A DNA stretch of 64,000 nucleotides, taken from assembly GCF_900143055.1 (NCBI RefSeq), contig NZ_FRCW01000004.1, forward strand, positions 248,001 to 312,000, in the 5' to 3' direction. Every line of letters begins with the position of its first letter. The first letter of the stretch is position 1. Position numbers and translations under genes: made by a program. This DNA is from Fibrobacter sp. UWR3 (lineage in GTDB: Bacteria; Fibrobacterota; Fibrobacteria; Fibrobacterales; Fibrobacteraceae). This document shows, piece after piece, positions 25,991-34,112 of this stretch. The notes under the pieces were generated by a model. It was given only the letters and a program-made list of their open reading frames with translations. It did no database searches and was not told the origin of the DNA.

Positions 25991-26821
25991 ATGAAAAGAA
26001 AGAGTGTTGTCATACCGGGCTTCGGCCTTACAACAGGGGTGACCCTGGCGATTTTGAGCGTGGTGGTGTTGATTCCGCTTGCTTCGCTGGTCGTGTTTTC
26101 GGCCCAGATGAGTGCGAGCGAGATTATCGACGTCATCACGCGGCCGCGCGTACTGTCTAGTTTTAAAGTGAGTTTCTTGACGGCTTTTGTCGCCTCGCTT
26201 ATCAATGCGGTGATGGGCGTGATTCTCGCCTGGGTGCTGGTGCGTTACACGTTCCCGCTCAAGCGCATCGTGGACGGAACGATTGAGCTCCCGTTTGCGC
26301 TCCCTACGGCGGTGGCGGGCATCGCGCTTACGGCGCTCACTGCGGATACGGGCCTTATAGGCGGCTTTTTCGCAAATTTCGGCATCAAGATTGCGTTCAC
26401 GCGCATCGGCATTACGGTGGCGCTGGTGTTTATCGGCATCCCGTTCGTGGTACGCGCGGTGCAGCCGGTGCTCGAAAAACTGGATCCCGCCTACGAAGAG
26501 GCCGCGGGTGTGCTGGGCGCAAGTCGCACGCGGATTTTCTGGAAGGTAATAGTGCCGGAACTGATTCCCGCCATCTTTACGGGGTTCGGGCTCGCTTTCG
26601 GGCGCTGCCTCGGCGAATATGGTAGCGTCGTGTTTATCGCTGGCAACATGCCCTTCGAAACCGAAATCGCACCGCTCATCATTATGTCGGAACTCCAGGA
26701 ATACGACTATTCCAGCGCGACGACAATCGCCCTCGTGATGCTGGTGGCGTCGTTCATCACGCTGTTCCTGGTGAACGTGGTGCAGAACAGGAACGCCAAG
26801 ATTCTCAAAGGAGGTAGCTAA
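25991..26821 (+). CDS. cysT: Sulfate ABC transporter permease CysT (CysU)
   Basis: 276 aa with six predicted helices; the EAA-type loop with which the ATPase interacts is EEAAGVLGASRTRIFWKVIVPELIP. Other CysT features: LPFALPTAVAGIALTAL and GRCLGEYGSVVFIAGNMP. ATG 25991 is the first in-frame ATG and lies 11 bp after the -10 hexamer with no Shine-Dalgarno, so it may be read from a leaderless or nearly leaderless mRNA; a TTG at 25979 lies in the -10. Overlaps cysW (TAATG). Confidence 0.93.
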   Translation: MKRKSVVIPGFGLTTGVTLAILSVVVLIPLASLVVFSAQMSASEIIDVITRPRVLSSFKVSFLTAFVASLINAVMGVILAWVLVRYTFPLKRIVDGTIELPFALPTAVAGIALTALTADTGLIGGFFANFGIKIAFTRIGITVALVFIGIPFVVRAVQPVLEKLDPAYEEAAGVLGASRTRIFWKVIVPELIPAIFTGFGLAFGRCLGEYGSVVFIAGNMPFETEIAPLIIMSELQEYDYSSATTIALVMLVASFITLFLVNVVQNRNAKILKGGS

Positions 26822-27663
26822 TGAGTGCAGTTACGCAGAGCGGGCTACATCGCGATACGAAAGGCTCAAAACTTGTCAGGTATTCACTGATCGGCATTAG
26901 TCTACTTTTCGTCTTCTTGATGCTTATTCTCCCGCTGATTACGGTGATTACCGAAGCGTTCAAGCAGGGCTTTGCGGTGTACAGCAAGGCGGTTGCCGAC
27001 GATTACACCATCAAGGCGATACTCCTTACGCTAGAGGCCTCGTTCTTCGCGGTCGCCATCAACACGATTTTTGGTTTGTGTGCCGCCTGGAGCCTCACGA
27101 AGTTCAAGTTCAAGGGGAAAAAGATTCTCGCGACGCTCATTGACTTGCCGGTGACGGTTTCGCCGATTATCGCGGGCCTGATTTTCTTGCTCACGTTTGG
27201 CCGTCAGAGCCCGATTTTCCCGCTGTTGCAGGATGCCGATATCAAGATTGTCTTTGCGGTGCCGGGAATTGTGCTTGCGACGATTTTCGTGACGTTCCCG
27301 TTCATTTCGCGTGAATTGATTCCGGTGCTGGAATCGCAGGGAACCGACGAGGAGGAGGCCGCGGCGCTGATGGGTGCGAAGGGTTTTACGATTTTTAGGC
27401 GCATCACCTTCCCGCATATCAAGTGGGCGTTCCTTTACGGCGTCGTGCTCTGCGCGGCCCGTGCCATGGGCGAATTCGGTGCGGTGTCTGTCATTTCGGG
27501 CCACTTGCGCGGAAAGACCAACACGCTCCCGCTCCATGTGGAAATCCTTTTTAACGAGTTCCAGTACGTGCCTGCGTTTGCGGTGGCGTCGATACTGGTG
27601 ATGCTTGCCATTCTCATTCTAGTTGCAAGAAGCGTCATTGAACATAAGGGAAGAAAGAAATAG
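26821..27663 (+). CDS. cysW: Sulfate ABC transporter permease CysW
   Basis: 280 aa inner-membrane permease with six helices. Conserved CysW segments are DLPVTVSPIIAGLIFLLTFG, the EAA loop EEEAAALMGAKGFTIFRRITFP, and GEFGAVSVISGHLRGKTNTL. Pairs with CysT to form the channel. ATG overlaps the cysT stop, Shine-Dalgarno AAAGGAGG lies inside cysT. Confidence 0.95.
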   Translation: MSAVTQSGLHRDTKGSKLVRYSLIGISLLFVFLMLILPLITVITEAFKQGFAVYSKAVADDYTIKAILLTLEASFFAVAINTIFGLCAAWSLTKFKFKGKKILATLIDLPVTVSPIIAGLIFLLTFGRQSPIFPLLQDADIKIVFAVPGIVLATIFVTFPFISRELIPVLESQGTDEEEAAALMGAKGFTIFRRITFPHIKWAFLYGVVLCAARAMGEFGAVSVISGHLRGKTNTLPLHVEILFNEFQYVPAFAVASILVMLAILILVARSVIEHKGRKK

Positions 27664-27675
27664 CCTTGAAAATTA

Positions 27676-27700
27676 GATCCCCGCCTGCGCGGGGATGACG
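27676..27700. repeat. Palindromic dispersed repeat (CCCCGC family)
   Basis: GATCCCCGCC-TGC-GCGGGGATGAC between cysW and cysA. Confidence 0.75.
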
Positions 27701-27720
27701 ATTGTGAAATAGGAGATTTT

Positions 27721-28779
27721 ATGTACGTCGAACTCAAACATATCAACAAGCATTTCGGAAATTTCAAGGCCTCGGACGATGTGACTGTCGGCATCGAGAA
27801 GGGGAAACTCATTGGCCTTTTGGGCCCGAGCGGTTCGGGCAAGACGACGATTCTCCGCATGATTGCAGGGCTCGAGAACCCGGACAGCGGCGAAATCATT
27901 ATCGACGGGAAAGTCATCAACGATGTGCCCGCGAGCAAGCGCGGCATCGGGTTCGTGTTCCAGAGTTACGCATTGTTCCGCTACATGACCGTCTTTGATA
28001 ACGTGGCTTTTGGCCTCAAGATTGCGAAGAAACCCGCAAATGAAATCAAGGAACGTGTCCACGAACTCTTGGAACTGGTGGGCCTTTCGGGTCTTGAAAA
28101 GCGTTACCCGAGCGAACTTTCGGGCGGACAGCGTCAGCGTGTGGCCTTTGCGCGTGCGCTTGCTCCGAACCCGCAGCTCCTTTTGCTTGACGAACCTTTT
28201 GCGGCAATCGACGCGAAGGTGCGACAGGAATTGCGCAGTTGGCTCAAGGGTATGATCCAGAAGCTCGGCGTCACGAGCATCTTCGTGACCCACGACCAGG
28301 ACGAAGCCATTGAGGTGGCCGACGAAATCATCATCACTAACCGGGGCCGCATCGAGCAGGTGGGCACGCCTTACGAGGTCTACAGCAACCCGAAAACCGC
28401 CTTTACGGCATCGTTCTTCGGGCAGCCCAGCATTTTCAAGGACTATAGTAATTTCCGTCGCTTTGACATCCTCGAAAATGCGGAAAACGCGATTGTGCGC
28501 CCGGAATTTGTGAAGGTCACCAAGAAAACCGAAGTGCAGAAGTACAAGAATTCTGCAGAAGAAGGCATCGTGGAAGAAGTGGATTTTCGCGGTTATGGTA
28601 TCGAACTGCGCGTCCGCGTGAACGGGGTCTTGCTTACGGCGCGTCGCTCATTCGATCAGCCGAGAATCGAGGTAGGCGAGAAGGTGGACGTGTTCATCTA
28701 CCGCATGTTCGTGACCCAGGGCGATACCGCGACCTTGCTCGAAAACAAGTCGCTGCGTGAGCCGGTGGTGGTGATTTAA
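27721..28779 (+). CDS. cysA: Sulfate ABC transporter ATP-binding protein
   Basis: 352 aa. Walker A GLLGPSGSGKTTILRMI, signature SELSGGQRQRVAFARAL, Walker B LLLLDEPFAAIDAK and switch His in FVTHDQDEA are complete. The C-terminal ~120 residues form the TOBE/regulatory domain of CysA. Energises CysTW-mediated sulfate import with Sbp. Shine-Dalgarno ATAGGAGAT precedes ATG 27721. Confidence 0.96.
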   Translation: MYVELKHINKHFGNFKASDDVTVGIEKGKLIGLLGPSGSGKTTILRMIAGLENPDSGEIIIDGKVINDVPASKRGIGFVFQSYALFRYMTVFDNVAFGLKIAKKPANEIKERVHELLELVGLSGLEKRYPSELSGGQRQRVAFARALAPNPQLLLLDEPFAAIDAKVRQELRSWLKGMIQKLGVTSIFVTHDQDEAIEVADEIIITNRGRIEQVGTPYEVYSNPKTAFTASFFGQPSIFKDYSNFRRFDILENAENAIVRPEFVKVTKKTEVQKYKNSAEEGIVEEVDFRGYGIELRVRVNGVLLTARRSFDQPRIEVGEKVDVFIYRMFVTQGDTATLLENKSLREPVVVI

Positions 28780-28797
28780 CGAACGGATGCGGCTTTG

Positions 28798-28866
28798 TTA
28801 TAGAAAAAACTGATAATTCCGCATAAAAATTAAGTATTGGACGGGGTTGAAATCCCGTTCTATATT
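28798..28866 (+). promoter_or_regulatory. Sulfur box 5: promoter of metY-sir-JAMM
   Basis: 69-bp element with CTGATAATTC, CGCATAA, TTGGAC 28837-28842, 18-bp spacer, TATATT 28861-28866. Confidence 0.87.
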
Positions 28867-28902
28867 TGGCTGCGGATAAAAAAATGTACGGAGACATGCT
28901 GA

Positions 28903-30129
28903 ATGGAATTTAATACTGCTTTATTGCACCAGAATTTTGGTAGTGACCGATGTAGCGGTTCTACGCTTGCGCCCATTTACCAGGTGAGCGCCTTTTCACA
29001 GGATTCCGCCGAAAAACTCGAAGCCGTGTTCAACAACAAGGCTCCGGGTTTTGCGTATACGCGCATCGCGAACCCCACGAACGATTCTTTTGAACGTCGC
29101 ATCGCATCGCTCGAGAAGGGGATCGGCGCGGTGGCCTGCTCTTCGGGCATGGCCGCGGTGACTATCTCGCTTTTGAACATTTTGCACGCGGGCGACGAGG
29201 TGATTGCGAGTGCCGGGCTTTTTGGCGGTACAATCGACCTGTTCCATGACCTGGAAGCGTTCGGCATCACGACGCGGTTCGTTACCGAAGTGACCGCCGA
29301 AAGCGTCCGCGAACAGCTGAACGAAAGGACGAAGGCGGTGTTTACCGAACTTATCGGGAACCCGAAACTGAATGTCGTTGACTTGAAGGCCGTAGCGGAT
29401 GCCGCGCACGAGGGTGGTGTCCCGTTTATCGTCGATAGCACGACGGCTACGCCGTACCTTGTGCATCCCTTCGATTTCGGCGCGGATATCGTGGTGCATT
29501 CGTCTTCGAAGTACATTAACGGCAGCGGTTCTGCGATTAGCGGCCTCATTGTCGATAGCGGGAACTTCCCCTGGGATTACGCCCGCTACAAGGGCCTCGA
29601 GGAATACAGGCGTTTTGGCAAGTTCGCCTACATTGCGAAATTGCGCAACGGAATCTGGCGCAACGTGGGTTGCTGCGTTGCTCCCCAGACATCTTTCCTA
29701 AATTCGCTCGGGCTCGAGACTCTCGGCCTGCGCATGGATCGCCTTTGCAGCAATGCACTGCAACTCTCGGAATTTTTGCAGGGCTTTGATGACATTTCTG
29801 TCAACTATCCGGCCCTGAAAAGCAGCCCCTATTACGACCTTGTGCAGAAGCAGCTTGGCGGCAGGGGAGGCGCGATCCTCACGATTGACGCGGGCACGAA
29901 GGAAAGGGCGTTCAAGTTGATTAACGGGCTCAAGTACGCCACCATCGCCACCAATATCGGGGATATCCGCACGCTGGTAATACACCCGGAAAGTACCATC
30001 TTTACGCATAGTTCCAGGGAACAGAAGGAACATGCGGGAATTTTCGAAGGGACTATCCGCGTGAGCATCGGTATCGAGAATATCGAGGATCTGAAGGAAG
30101 ATTTCGAACAAGCGATTAAGAAGATTTAA
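28903..30129 (+). CDS. metY: O-acetylhomoserine sulfhydrylase-type PLP enzyme
   Basis: 408 aa Cys/Met-metabolism PLP enzyme. N-terminal STLAPIYQVSAFSQDSAEKL, substrate Tyr/Arg in YTRIANPTND, the glycine loop SSGMAAVT and the PLP-Lys in HSSSKYINGSG are visible; the C-terminal HPESTIFTHSS and EGTIRVSIGIEN motif is typical of the family. By homology it makes homocysteine from O-acetylhomoserine; its neighbours (sulfite reductase, JAMM protease, E1, carriers) match the Wolinella route where a protein thiocarboxylate, not free sulfide, is the donor. ATG 28903 behind a TACGGAGA leader shared with other sulfur units. Confidence 0.9.
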   Translation: MEFNTALLHQNFGSDRCSGSTLAPIYQVSAFSQDSAEKLEAVFNNKAPGFAYTRIANPTNDSFERRIASLEKGIGAVACSSGMAAVTISLLNILHAGDEVIASAGLFGGTIDLFHDLEAFGITTRFVTEVTAESVREQLNERTKAVFTELIGNPKLNVVDLKAVADAAHEGGVPFIVDSTTATPYLVHPFDFGADIVVHSSSKYINGSGSAISGLIVDSGNFPWDYARYKGLEEYRRFGKFAYIAKLRNGIWRNVGCCVAPQTSFLNSLGLETLGLRMDRLCSNALQLSEFLQGFDDISVNYPALKSSPYYDLVQKQLGGRGGAILTIDAGTKERAFKLINGLKYATIATNIGDIRTLVIHPESTIFTHSSREQKEHAGIFEGTIRVSIGIENIEDLKEDFEQAIKKI

Positions 30130-30132
30130 ACG

Positions 30133-30157
30133 GAGATGCCCGCCTTCTCGGGCATGA
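30133..30157. repeat. Palindromic dispersed repeat (GCCCGC family)
   Basis: GAGATGCCCGC-CTTCTC-GGGCATGAA just after the metY stop. Confidence 0.65.
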
Positions 30158-30178
30158 AAAAAACGGAGACACAAAAAT

Positions 30179-31036
30179 ATGGCAACGGATTATGCAACTC
30201 TTAAAAAGGGCGGTTGGATGCGCCAGAAGCAGAAGAACAACTTCTCGCTGCGGGTGCGCGTCGTGGGCGGAAACCTGACCGCCACCCAGCTCGCTAAAAT
30301 CGCGGAAGTCGCCGACAAGTACGGTGAAGGCTACGCCCATTTGACCTCCAGGCAGAGCGTCGAAATCCCGTTCATCAAACTCGAAAACGTGGAAGACGTG
30401 AAGGCTGCTTTGGCCGAAGGTGGTGTGGAACCGGGCGTTTGCGGCCCCCGCGTGCGTACCATCACGGCGTGCCAGGGCGAAGCTGTTTGCCCCAGCGGGT
30501 GTATCGACACCTACGCGCTCGCAAAGGAACTCGACGACCGCTATTTTGCCCGCGAACTCCCGCACAAGTTCAAGTTCGGCGTGACCGGTTGCCAGAACAA
30601 CTGCCTCAAGGCCGAAGAAAACGACGTGGGCATCAAGGGTGCCATCAAGGTCAAGTGGCTCGAGGACAAGTGCATCGGCTGCGGGCTCTGCGCAAAGACT
30701 TGCCGCAAGGGCGCCATCAAGGTCGAAAACAAGAAGGTCATCTTCGACGAATCGCAGTGCAACTTCTGCGGTCGATGCTACAAGTCCTGCCCCACGGATG
30801 CCTGGGAAGATACCCACGGCTACATTGTGTCCTTCGGCGGTCTTTTCGGCAACAACATCAACAAGGGCGAAACGATTATCCCCTTCATCGAAGACAAGCA
30901 AAAGTTGCTCGATATCTGCGATGCGGCCATCACGTTCTTCGCCGAGAACGCGAAGCCTGGTGAACGCTTCAAGTACACCATTGACCGCATCGGTCGCGAC
31001 GTCTTTGCGAAGAAAATTCTGGAAGCGAGTGTCTAG
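30179..31036 (+). CDS. Monomeric siroheme sulfite reductase (ferredoxin-type)
   Basis: 285 aa, smaller than the 550-600 aa plant-type enzyme. N-terminal siroheme half has TSRQSVEIPF and the cluster/siroheme Cys motifs ACQGEAVCPSGC (C-x5-C) and GVTGCQNNCLKAEENDVGIKG (C-x3-C). A two-cluster ferredoxin domain follows: CIGCGLCAKTCRKG and CNFCGRCYKSCPTDAW. This is the low-molecular-weight assimilatory sulfite reductase layout, related to AsrC/DsrAB subunits. It reduces sulfite to sulfide for carrier loading. ATG 30179 follows an ACGGAGA Shine-Dalgarno, 49 bp after metY. Confidence 0.88.
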   Translation: MATDYATLKKGGWMRQKQKNNFSLRVRVVGGNLTATQLAKIAEVADKYGEGYAHLTSRQSVEIPFIKLENVEDVKAALAEGGVEPGVCGPRVRTITACQGEAVCPSGCIDTYALAKELDDRYFARELPHKFKFGVTGCQNNCLKAEENDVGIKGAIKVKWLEDKCIGCGLCAKTCRKGAIKVENKKVIFDESQCNFCGRCYKSCPTDAWEDTHGYIVSFGGLFGNNINKGETIIPFIEDKQKLLDICDAAITFFAENAKPGERFKYTIDRIGRDVFAKKILEASV

Positions 31037-31045
31037 CGTTAAGAA

Positions 31046-31423
31046 ATGAGCTGGCGGCAACGTATTGCAGAAGAGGCCCGGCAAAGTTATCCGCACGAAT
31101 GTTGCGGGATTTTGCTCGGGAAAAACGCCCCGGATGGCAAGTTCGAGGTGACGGAAATACGTGCTTTGCCTAACCGGATTCAGGGAGAGGGGAGAGGGAC
31201 GCATTTCGAGGCGGACCCTCTCTTTCTTTACCAGGTGGAGCGGGAAATCGAAGGAAGCGGGCTTGAAATCGTCGGTTTTTACCACTCGCACCCCGATTAT
31301 GAGGCGGTCCCGTCCAGGGAAGATGCCAAAAATATGGTCCCTGGGCTTGTTTACGTGATAGTTTCCGTGACAAGGGAGGGGGTTACCGACATCAGAAGTT
31401 ATAGGCGTTATAAAAAAATCTGA
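31046..31423 (+). CDS. JAMM/Mov34 metalloprotease, HcyD-like (copy 1)
   Basis: 125 aa zinc metalloprotease. The catalytic Glu is in YPHECCGILLG and the zinc signature is FYHSHPDYEAVPSREDAKN (H-x-H-x7-S-x2-D), intact. Small JAMM proteins of this kind trim or cut after the di-glycine of ubiquitin-like sulfur carriers and release the product in the HcyS (Met) and CysO (Cys) pathways. It starts 9 bp after the sulfite reductase and is in the metY unit, so likely the protease of that pathway. Its last codons lie inside sulfur box 6. Confidence 0.88.
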   Translation: MSWRQRIAEEARQSYPHECCGILLGKNAPDGKFEVTEIRALPNRIQGEGRGTHFEADPLFLYQVEREIEGSGLEIVGFYHSHPDYEAVPSREDAKNMVPGLVYVIVSVTREGVTDIRSYRRYKKI

Positions 31424-31476
31424 TAATTCTGCATAAAAATTAAGTATTGGACATAGGCAAAATCCGGTTCTATATT
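31408..31476 (+). promoter_or_regulatory. Sulfur box 6: promoter of the carrier-E1-rhodanese/encapsulin unit
   Basis: 69-bp element that begins inside the JAMM coding end (the A-rich part encodes Tyr-Lys-Lys-Ile-stop). CTGATAATTC, TGCATAA, TTGGAC 31447-31452, 18-bp spacer, TATATT 31471-31476. Confidence 0.87.
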
Positions 31477-31542
31477 TCGCGTTGAAAATAATCTGATTGA
31501 TTATTTTGTTTAAAATTCCACTTTTCTTGTACGGAGGAAAAA

Positions 31543-33021
31543 GTGAAAATATACATCTCGGCTACCCTTAGAAATTTTTTTGGTAGAAATGCGCGGATAG
31601 AGATTCCCGCGAGTACGGTCAGGAAGGCTCTCGCCATCCTTTTGGACATGTATCCGGATGCCAAGAACGTCCTTTACGATGATGGTGGCAAGCTCCGGAA
31701 CTTTATTCAGATTTATGTCAACGGCAAGAACCTGACGGTGGAAACCCTCTGGGAAACGCCGCTTCCCGAAGAAACGGAAATCCTGTTGTTGCCTGCGATT
31801 GCGGGCGGATCGCCTGTTGAAGAAGCGGAGAGCGCTGCGGTCGAAAGTCTCATTTCGGACGAGAGGCGCAAGGAAGTTTCCTTCGATGACAACGAGGTGG
31901 AACGCTTCGGCAAGCACCTAATGCTTAAGGAAATCGGCGTGAAGGGCCAGAAACGCATCAAGGCGGCCAAGGTCGTTGTCGCGGGTGCGGGCGCACTCGG
32001 GTCGCCTGTAATCCAGTACCTAGCCGCGGCGGGTGTCGGGACCATCAAGGTCATCGATTTCAACGAGGTCTCGCTCGAAAACCTGCAGAGCCAGGTACTT
32101 CACGGTTCCCGCGATATCAAGCGCCCGAAAGTCGCCTCCGCCAAGGACAAGGTAAAAAACATCAACAGGAATATCGAATTTATCGCCGAAAAGGTGCAGC
32201 TAGATTCTTCGAATATTCTGGAACAGATTGACGGTTACGATTTGGTGGTCGACTGCTCTGACAACTACAAGGCGCGCTACCTCATTAACGATGCGTGTGC
32301 GCTGCACGGCATTCCCGTCGTGTTCGGCGCGATTTACCAGTTCGAAGGCCAGGTGGGCATTTTCAATCTGGATGGCGGCCCGTGCTACCGTTGCCAATTC
32401 CCGTCGCCTCCGCCGGCAGGGCTCATTCCTTCCTGTTCCGAAGGTGGCGCGATTAGCCCGCTTCCGGGTATTGTGGGGAGCATCCAGGCCAACGAAGCGC
32501 TCAAGCTGATTCTCGGTATCGGCGAGCACCTGAACGGAAAACTTTTGCATGTCGATAGCCTGTACCTGACTTCGCGAATCTTGAAGGTGGAGCGCAACAG
32601 GAACTGCCCTATTTGCGGGAGCAACCCGACGATTACCGATGTCGAGGAAATCGATTACGATGAACTTTGTGGGCTCAAGACCGAAAACGAAATTCCGGTG
32701 GAGGGCTTTACTCCCGAAGAACTCGCGAAGAAGATTGACAATGGCGACCCGATGACTATCGTGGATGTGCGTGAGCCGCATGAACGCGCGATTTTGCGCT
32801 TCCCGAACGCCATCGTGATTCCCATCGGGCAGCTGGCCCGCAGGCAAAAAGAACTGGACCCGAACAAGGATACGGTTTTCATCTGCAAGCAGGGCAAACG
32901 CAGCATTCTCGCCATCAACACCTTGCGCGAAGCGGGCTACACGGGGCCGCTTTACAACCTGAAGGGCGGCGTCGATGCCATGAAGGATATCATGTTCTCG
33001 CACGAAGGCGCATGGCTGTAA
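31543..33021 (+). CDS. Fusion protein: MoaD/ThiS-like carrier, E1 (ThiF/MoeB) and rhodanese
   Basis: 492 aa. Residues 1-90 are a beta-grasp ubiquitin-like carrier (MKIYISATLRNFFGR, FIQIYVNGKNL) ending in LLLPAIAGG at about 82-90, so its GG is internal and followed by SPVEEAES. Residues 118-365 are an E1-like adenylyltransferase: HLMLKEIGVKGQKR, VVAGAGALGSPVIQYLAAAG, DNYKARYLINDAC, zinc Cys pairs CYRC and CPIC. Residues 385-492 are a rhodanese with DVREPHER and active-site Cys in FICKQGKRS. GTG 31543 has TACGGAGG upstream. It starts the unit leading to the encapsulin; GG release presumably needs the upstream JAMM protease. Confidence 0.9.
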   Translation: MKIYISATLRNFFGRNARIEIPASTVRKALAILLDMYPDAKNVLYDDGGKLRNFIQIYVNGKNLTVETLWETPLPEETEILLLPAIAGGSPVEEAESAAVESLISDERRKEVSFDDNEVERFGKHLMLKEIGVKGQKRIKAAKVVVAGAGALGSPVIQYLAAAGVGTIKVIDFNEVSLENLQSQVLHGSRDIKRPKVASAKDKVKNINRNIEFIAEKVQLDSSNILEQIDGYDLVVDCSDNYKARYLINDACALHGIPVVFGAIYQFEGQVGIFNLDGGPCYRCQFPSPPPAGLIPSCSEGGAISPLPGIVGSIQANEALKLILGIGEHLNGKLLHVDSLYLTSRILKVERNRNCPICGSNPTITDVEEIDYDELCGLKTENEIPVEGFTPEELAKKIDNGDPMTIVDVREPHERAILRFPNAIVIPIGQLARRQKELDPNKDTVFICKQGKRSILAINTLREAGYTGPLYNLKGGVDAMKDIMFSHEGAWL

Positions 33022-33073
33022 AATTTTTTCTCGCAAAATCCTATAGAACTAATAGGAATTCAAAAATCTGCAC

Positions 33074-33107
33074 AGGATCCTATCGGCCTTCGGCCTCCAG
33101 GATGACA
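33074..33107. repeat. Dispersed repeat (CCTATCGGCC family)
   Basis: AGGATCCTATCGGCC-TTC-GGCCTCCAGGATGACA between the fusion gene and the encapsulin gene; palindromic core GGCC-TTC-GGCC. Confidence 0.6.
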
Positions 33108-33146
33108 GGGTGCAACACTTAACTCAAACCCAAGAGGTAAACCACT

Positions 33147-34112
33147 ATGGCAAATGAAGCTACAGAAAAGAAAACCGGCATCAATGCGCTTGGCGCAAAG
33201 GCTGCCTACAACCTGGCGAACGTCACCAAGACCAAGCCGCAATTTGGTGCGCTGACTCCCAAGTGGCTCACCAAGTTCCTTGAATTCAAGGGTCTCGAAA
33301 CGGGCCTGTTCCGTGTGAACAAGGTCGTGGAAGGCGAAACCCCGCTCGATGTTCTTTGCAGCCAGACCAAGAAAACCGACATTATTCCGGAAGGCTATGT
33401 CGAATACGAAACCGAACCGCGCGAATACAAGCTCAATTCCATCTCTACGATTATCAACGTGAACACGGCCATCGAAGATGTTTACAGCTCTCCGTACGAC
33501 CAAGTTCAGGAACAGCTCGGCCTTGCCATCGAATCGCTTCGCGAACGTCAGGAAAGTCAGCTCATCAACAACGACGATTACGGTCTGCTGAAGAACGTGG
33601 CTGATTCCCAGCGTATCCAGCCGCTCCGCGCCGACGGCCGCCCCACACCGGACGATCTCGACGAACTCATTTCGAAGGTCTGGAAGGAACCGTCCTTCTT
33701 CCTCGCTCACCCGCGTGCCATTGCCGCATTCGAACGCGAATGCACCCGCCGTGGCGTGCCGCCTGTTGTTGTCGATATCGCCGGTGGCAAGTTCCTCACC
33801 TGGCGCGGAATTCCTCTGGTCCCGACCGATAAGCTCCTCGTGGACGGCGTGAAGAACCCGAAGTCCCAGGGCGGCAAGACCAATATCTTGCTCGTGCGTA
33901 CTGGCGAAGCCAAGCGTGGCGTGATTGGCCTCTTCCAGGCCGGTCTCAAGAACGAACACTCTCGTGGCCTTTCCGTGCGCTTCCGCGGCATCGACAACAA
34001 GGGCGTTGCTTCTTACCTGCTTTCCCTGTACTGCTCTGCGGCTATCCTTGCCGACGACGCCATTGCAGTCCTTGAAGACGTAGAGGTTGGCGAATACTAT
34101 GATTACGAATAA
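33147..34112 (+). CDS. Family 2A encapsulin shell protein (SrpI-like)
   Basis: 321 aa HK97-fold nanocompartment shell. Recognisable family 2A segments are INALGAKAAYNLANVTKTKP, NDDYGLLKNV, SKVWKEPSFFLAHPRAIAAF, CTRRGVPPVVV and FLTWRGIPLVPTDKL. Family 2A shells enclose a cysteine desulfurase and are linked to sulfur starvation and storage (cyanobacterial SrpI is sulfur-regulated). Here the next gene is that desulfurase and the one after is serine acetyltransferase, the classical partners. Transcription from sulfur box 6. Shine-Dalgarno AAGAGGTAA before ATG 33147; its 3' end overlaps the desulfurase by 14 bp. Confidence 0.88.
   Translation: MANEATEKKTGINALGAKAAYNLANVTKTKPQFGALTPKWLTKFLEFKGLETGLFRVNKVVEGETPLDVLCSQTKKTDIIPEGYVEYETEPREYKLNSISTIINVNTAIEDVYSSPYDQVQEQLGLAIESLRERQESQLINNDDYGLLKNVADSQRIQPLRADGRPTPDDLDELISKVWKEPSFFLAHPRAIAAFERECTRRGVPPVVVDIAGGKFLTWRGIPLVPTDKLLVDGVKNPKSQGGKTNILLVRTGEAKRGVIGLFQAGLKNEHSRGLSVRFRGIDNKGVASYLLSLYCSAAILADDAIAVLEDVEVGEYYDYE

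Noticed and set aside
28867-28902. SAM or similar riboswitch before metY
   Set aside because: Only 36 bp between -10 and the ATG; no conserved aptamer core, so control is at the promoter box.
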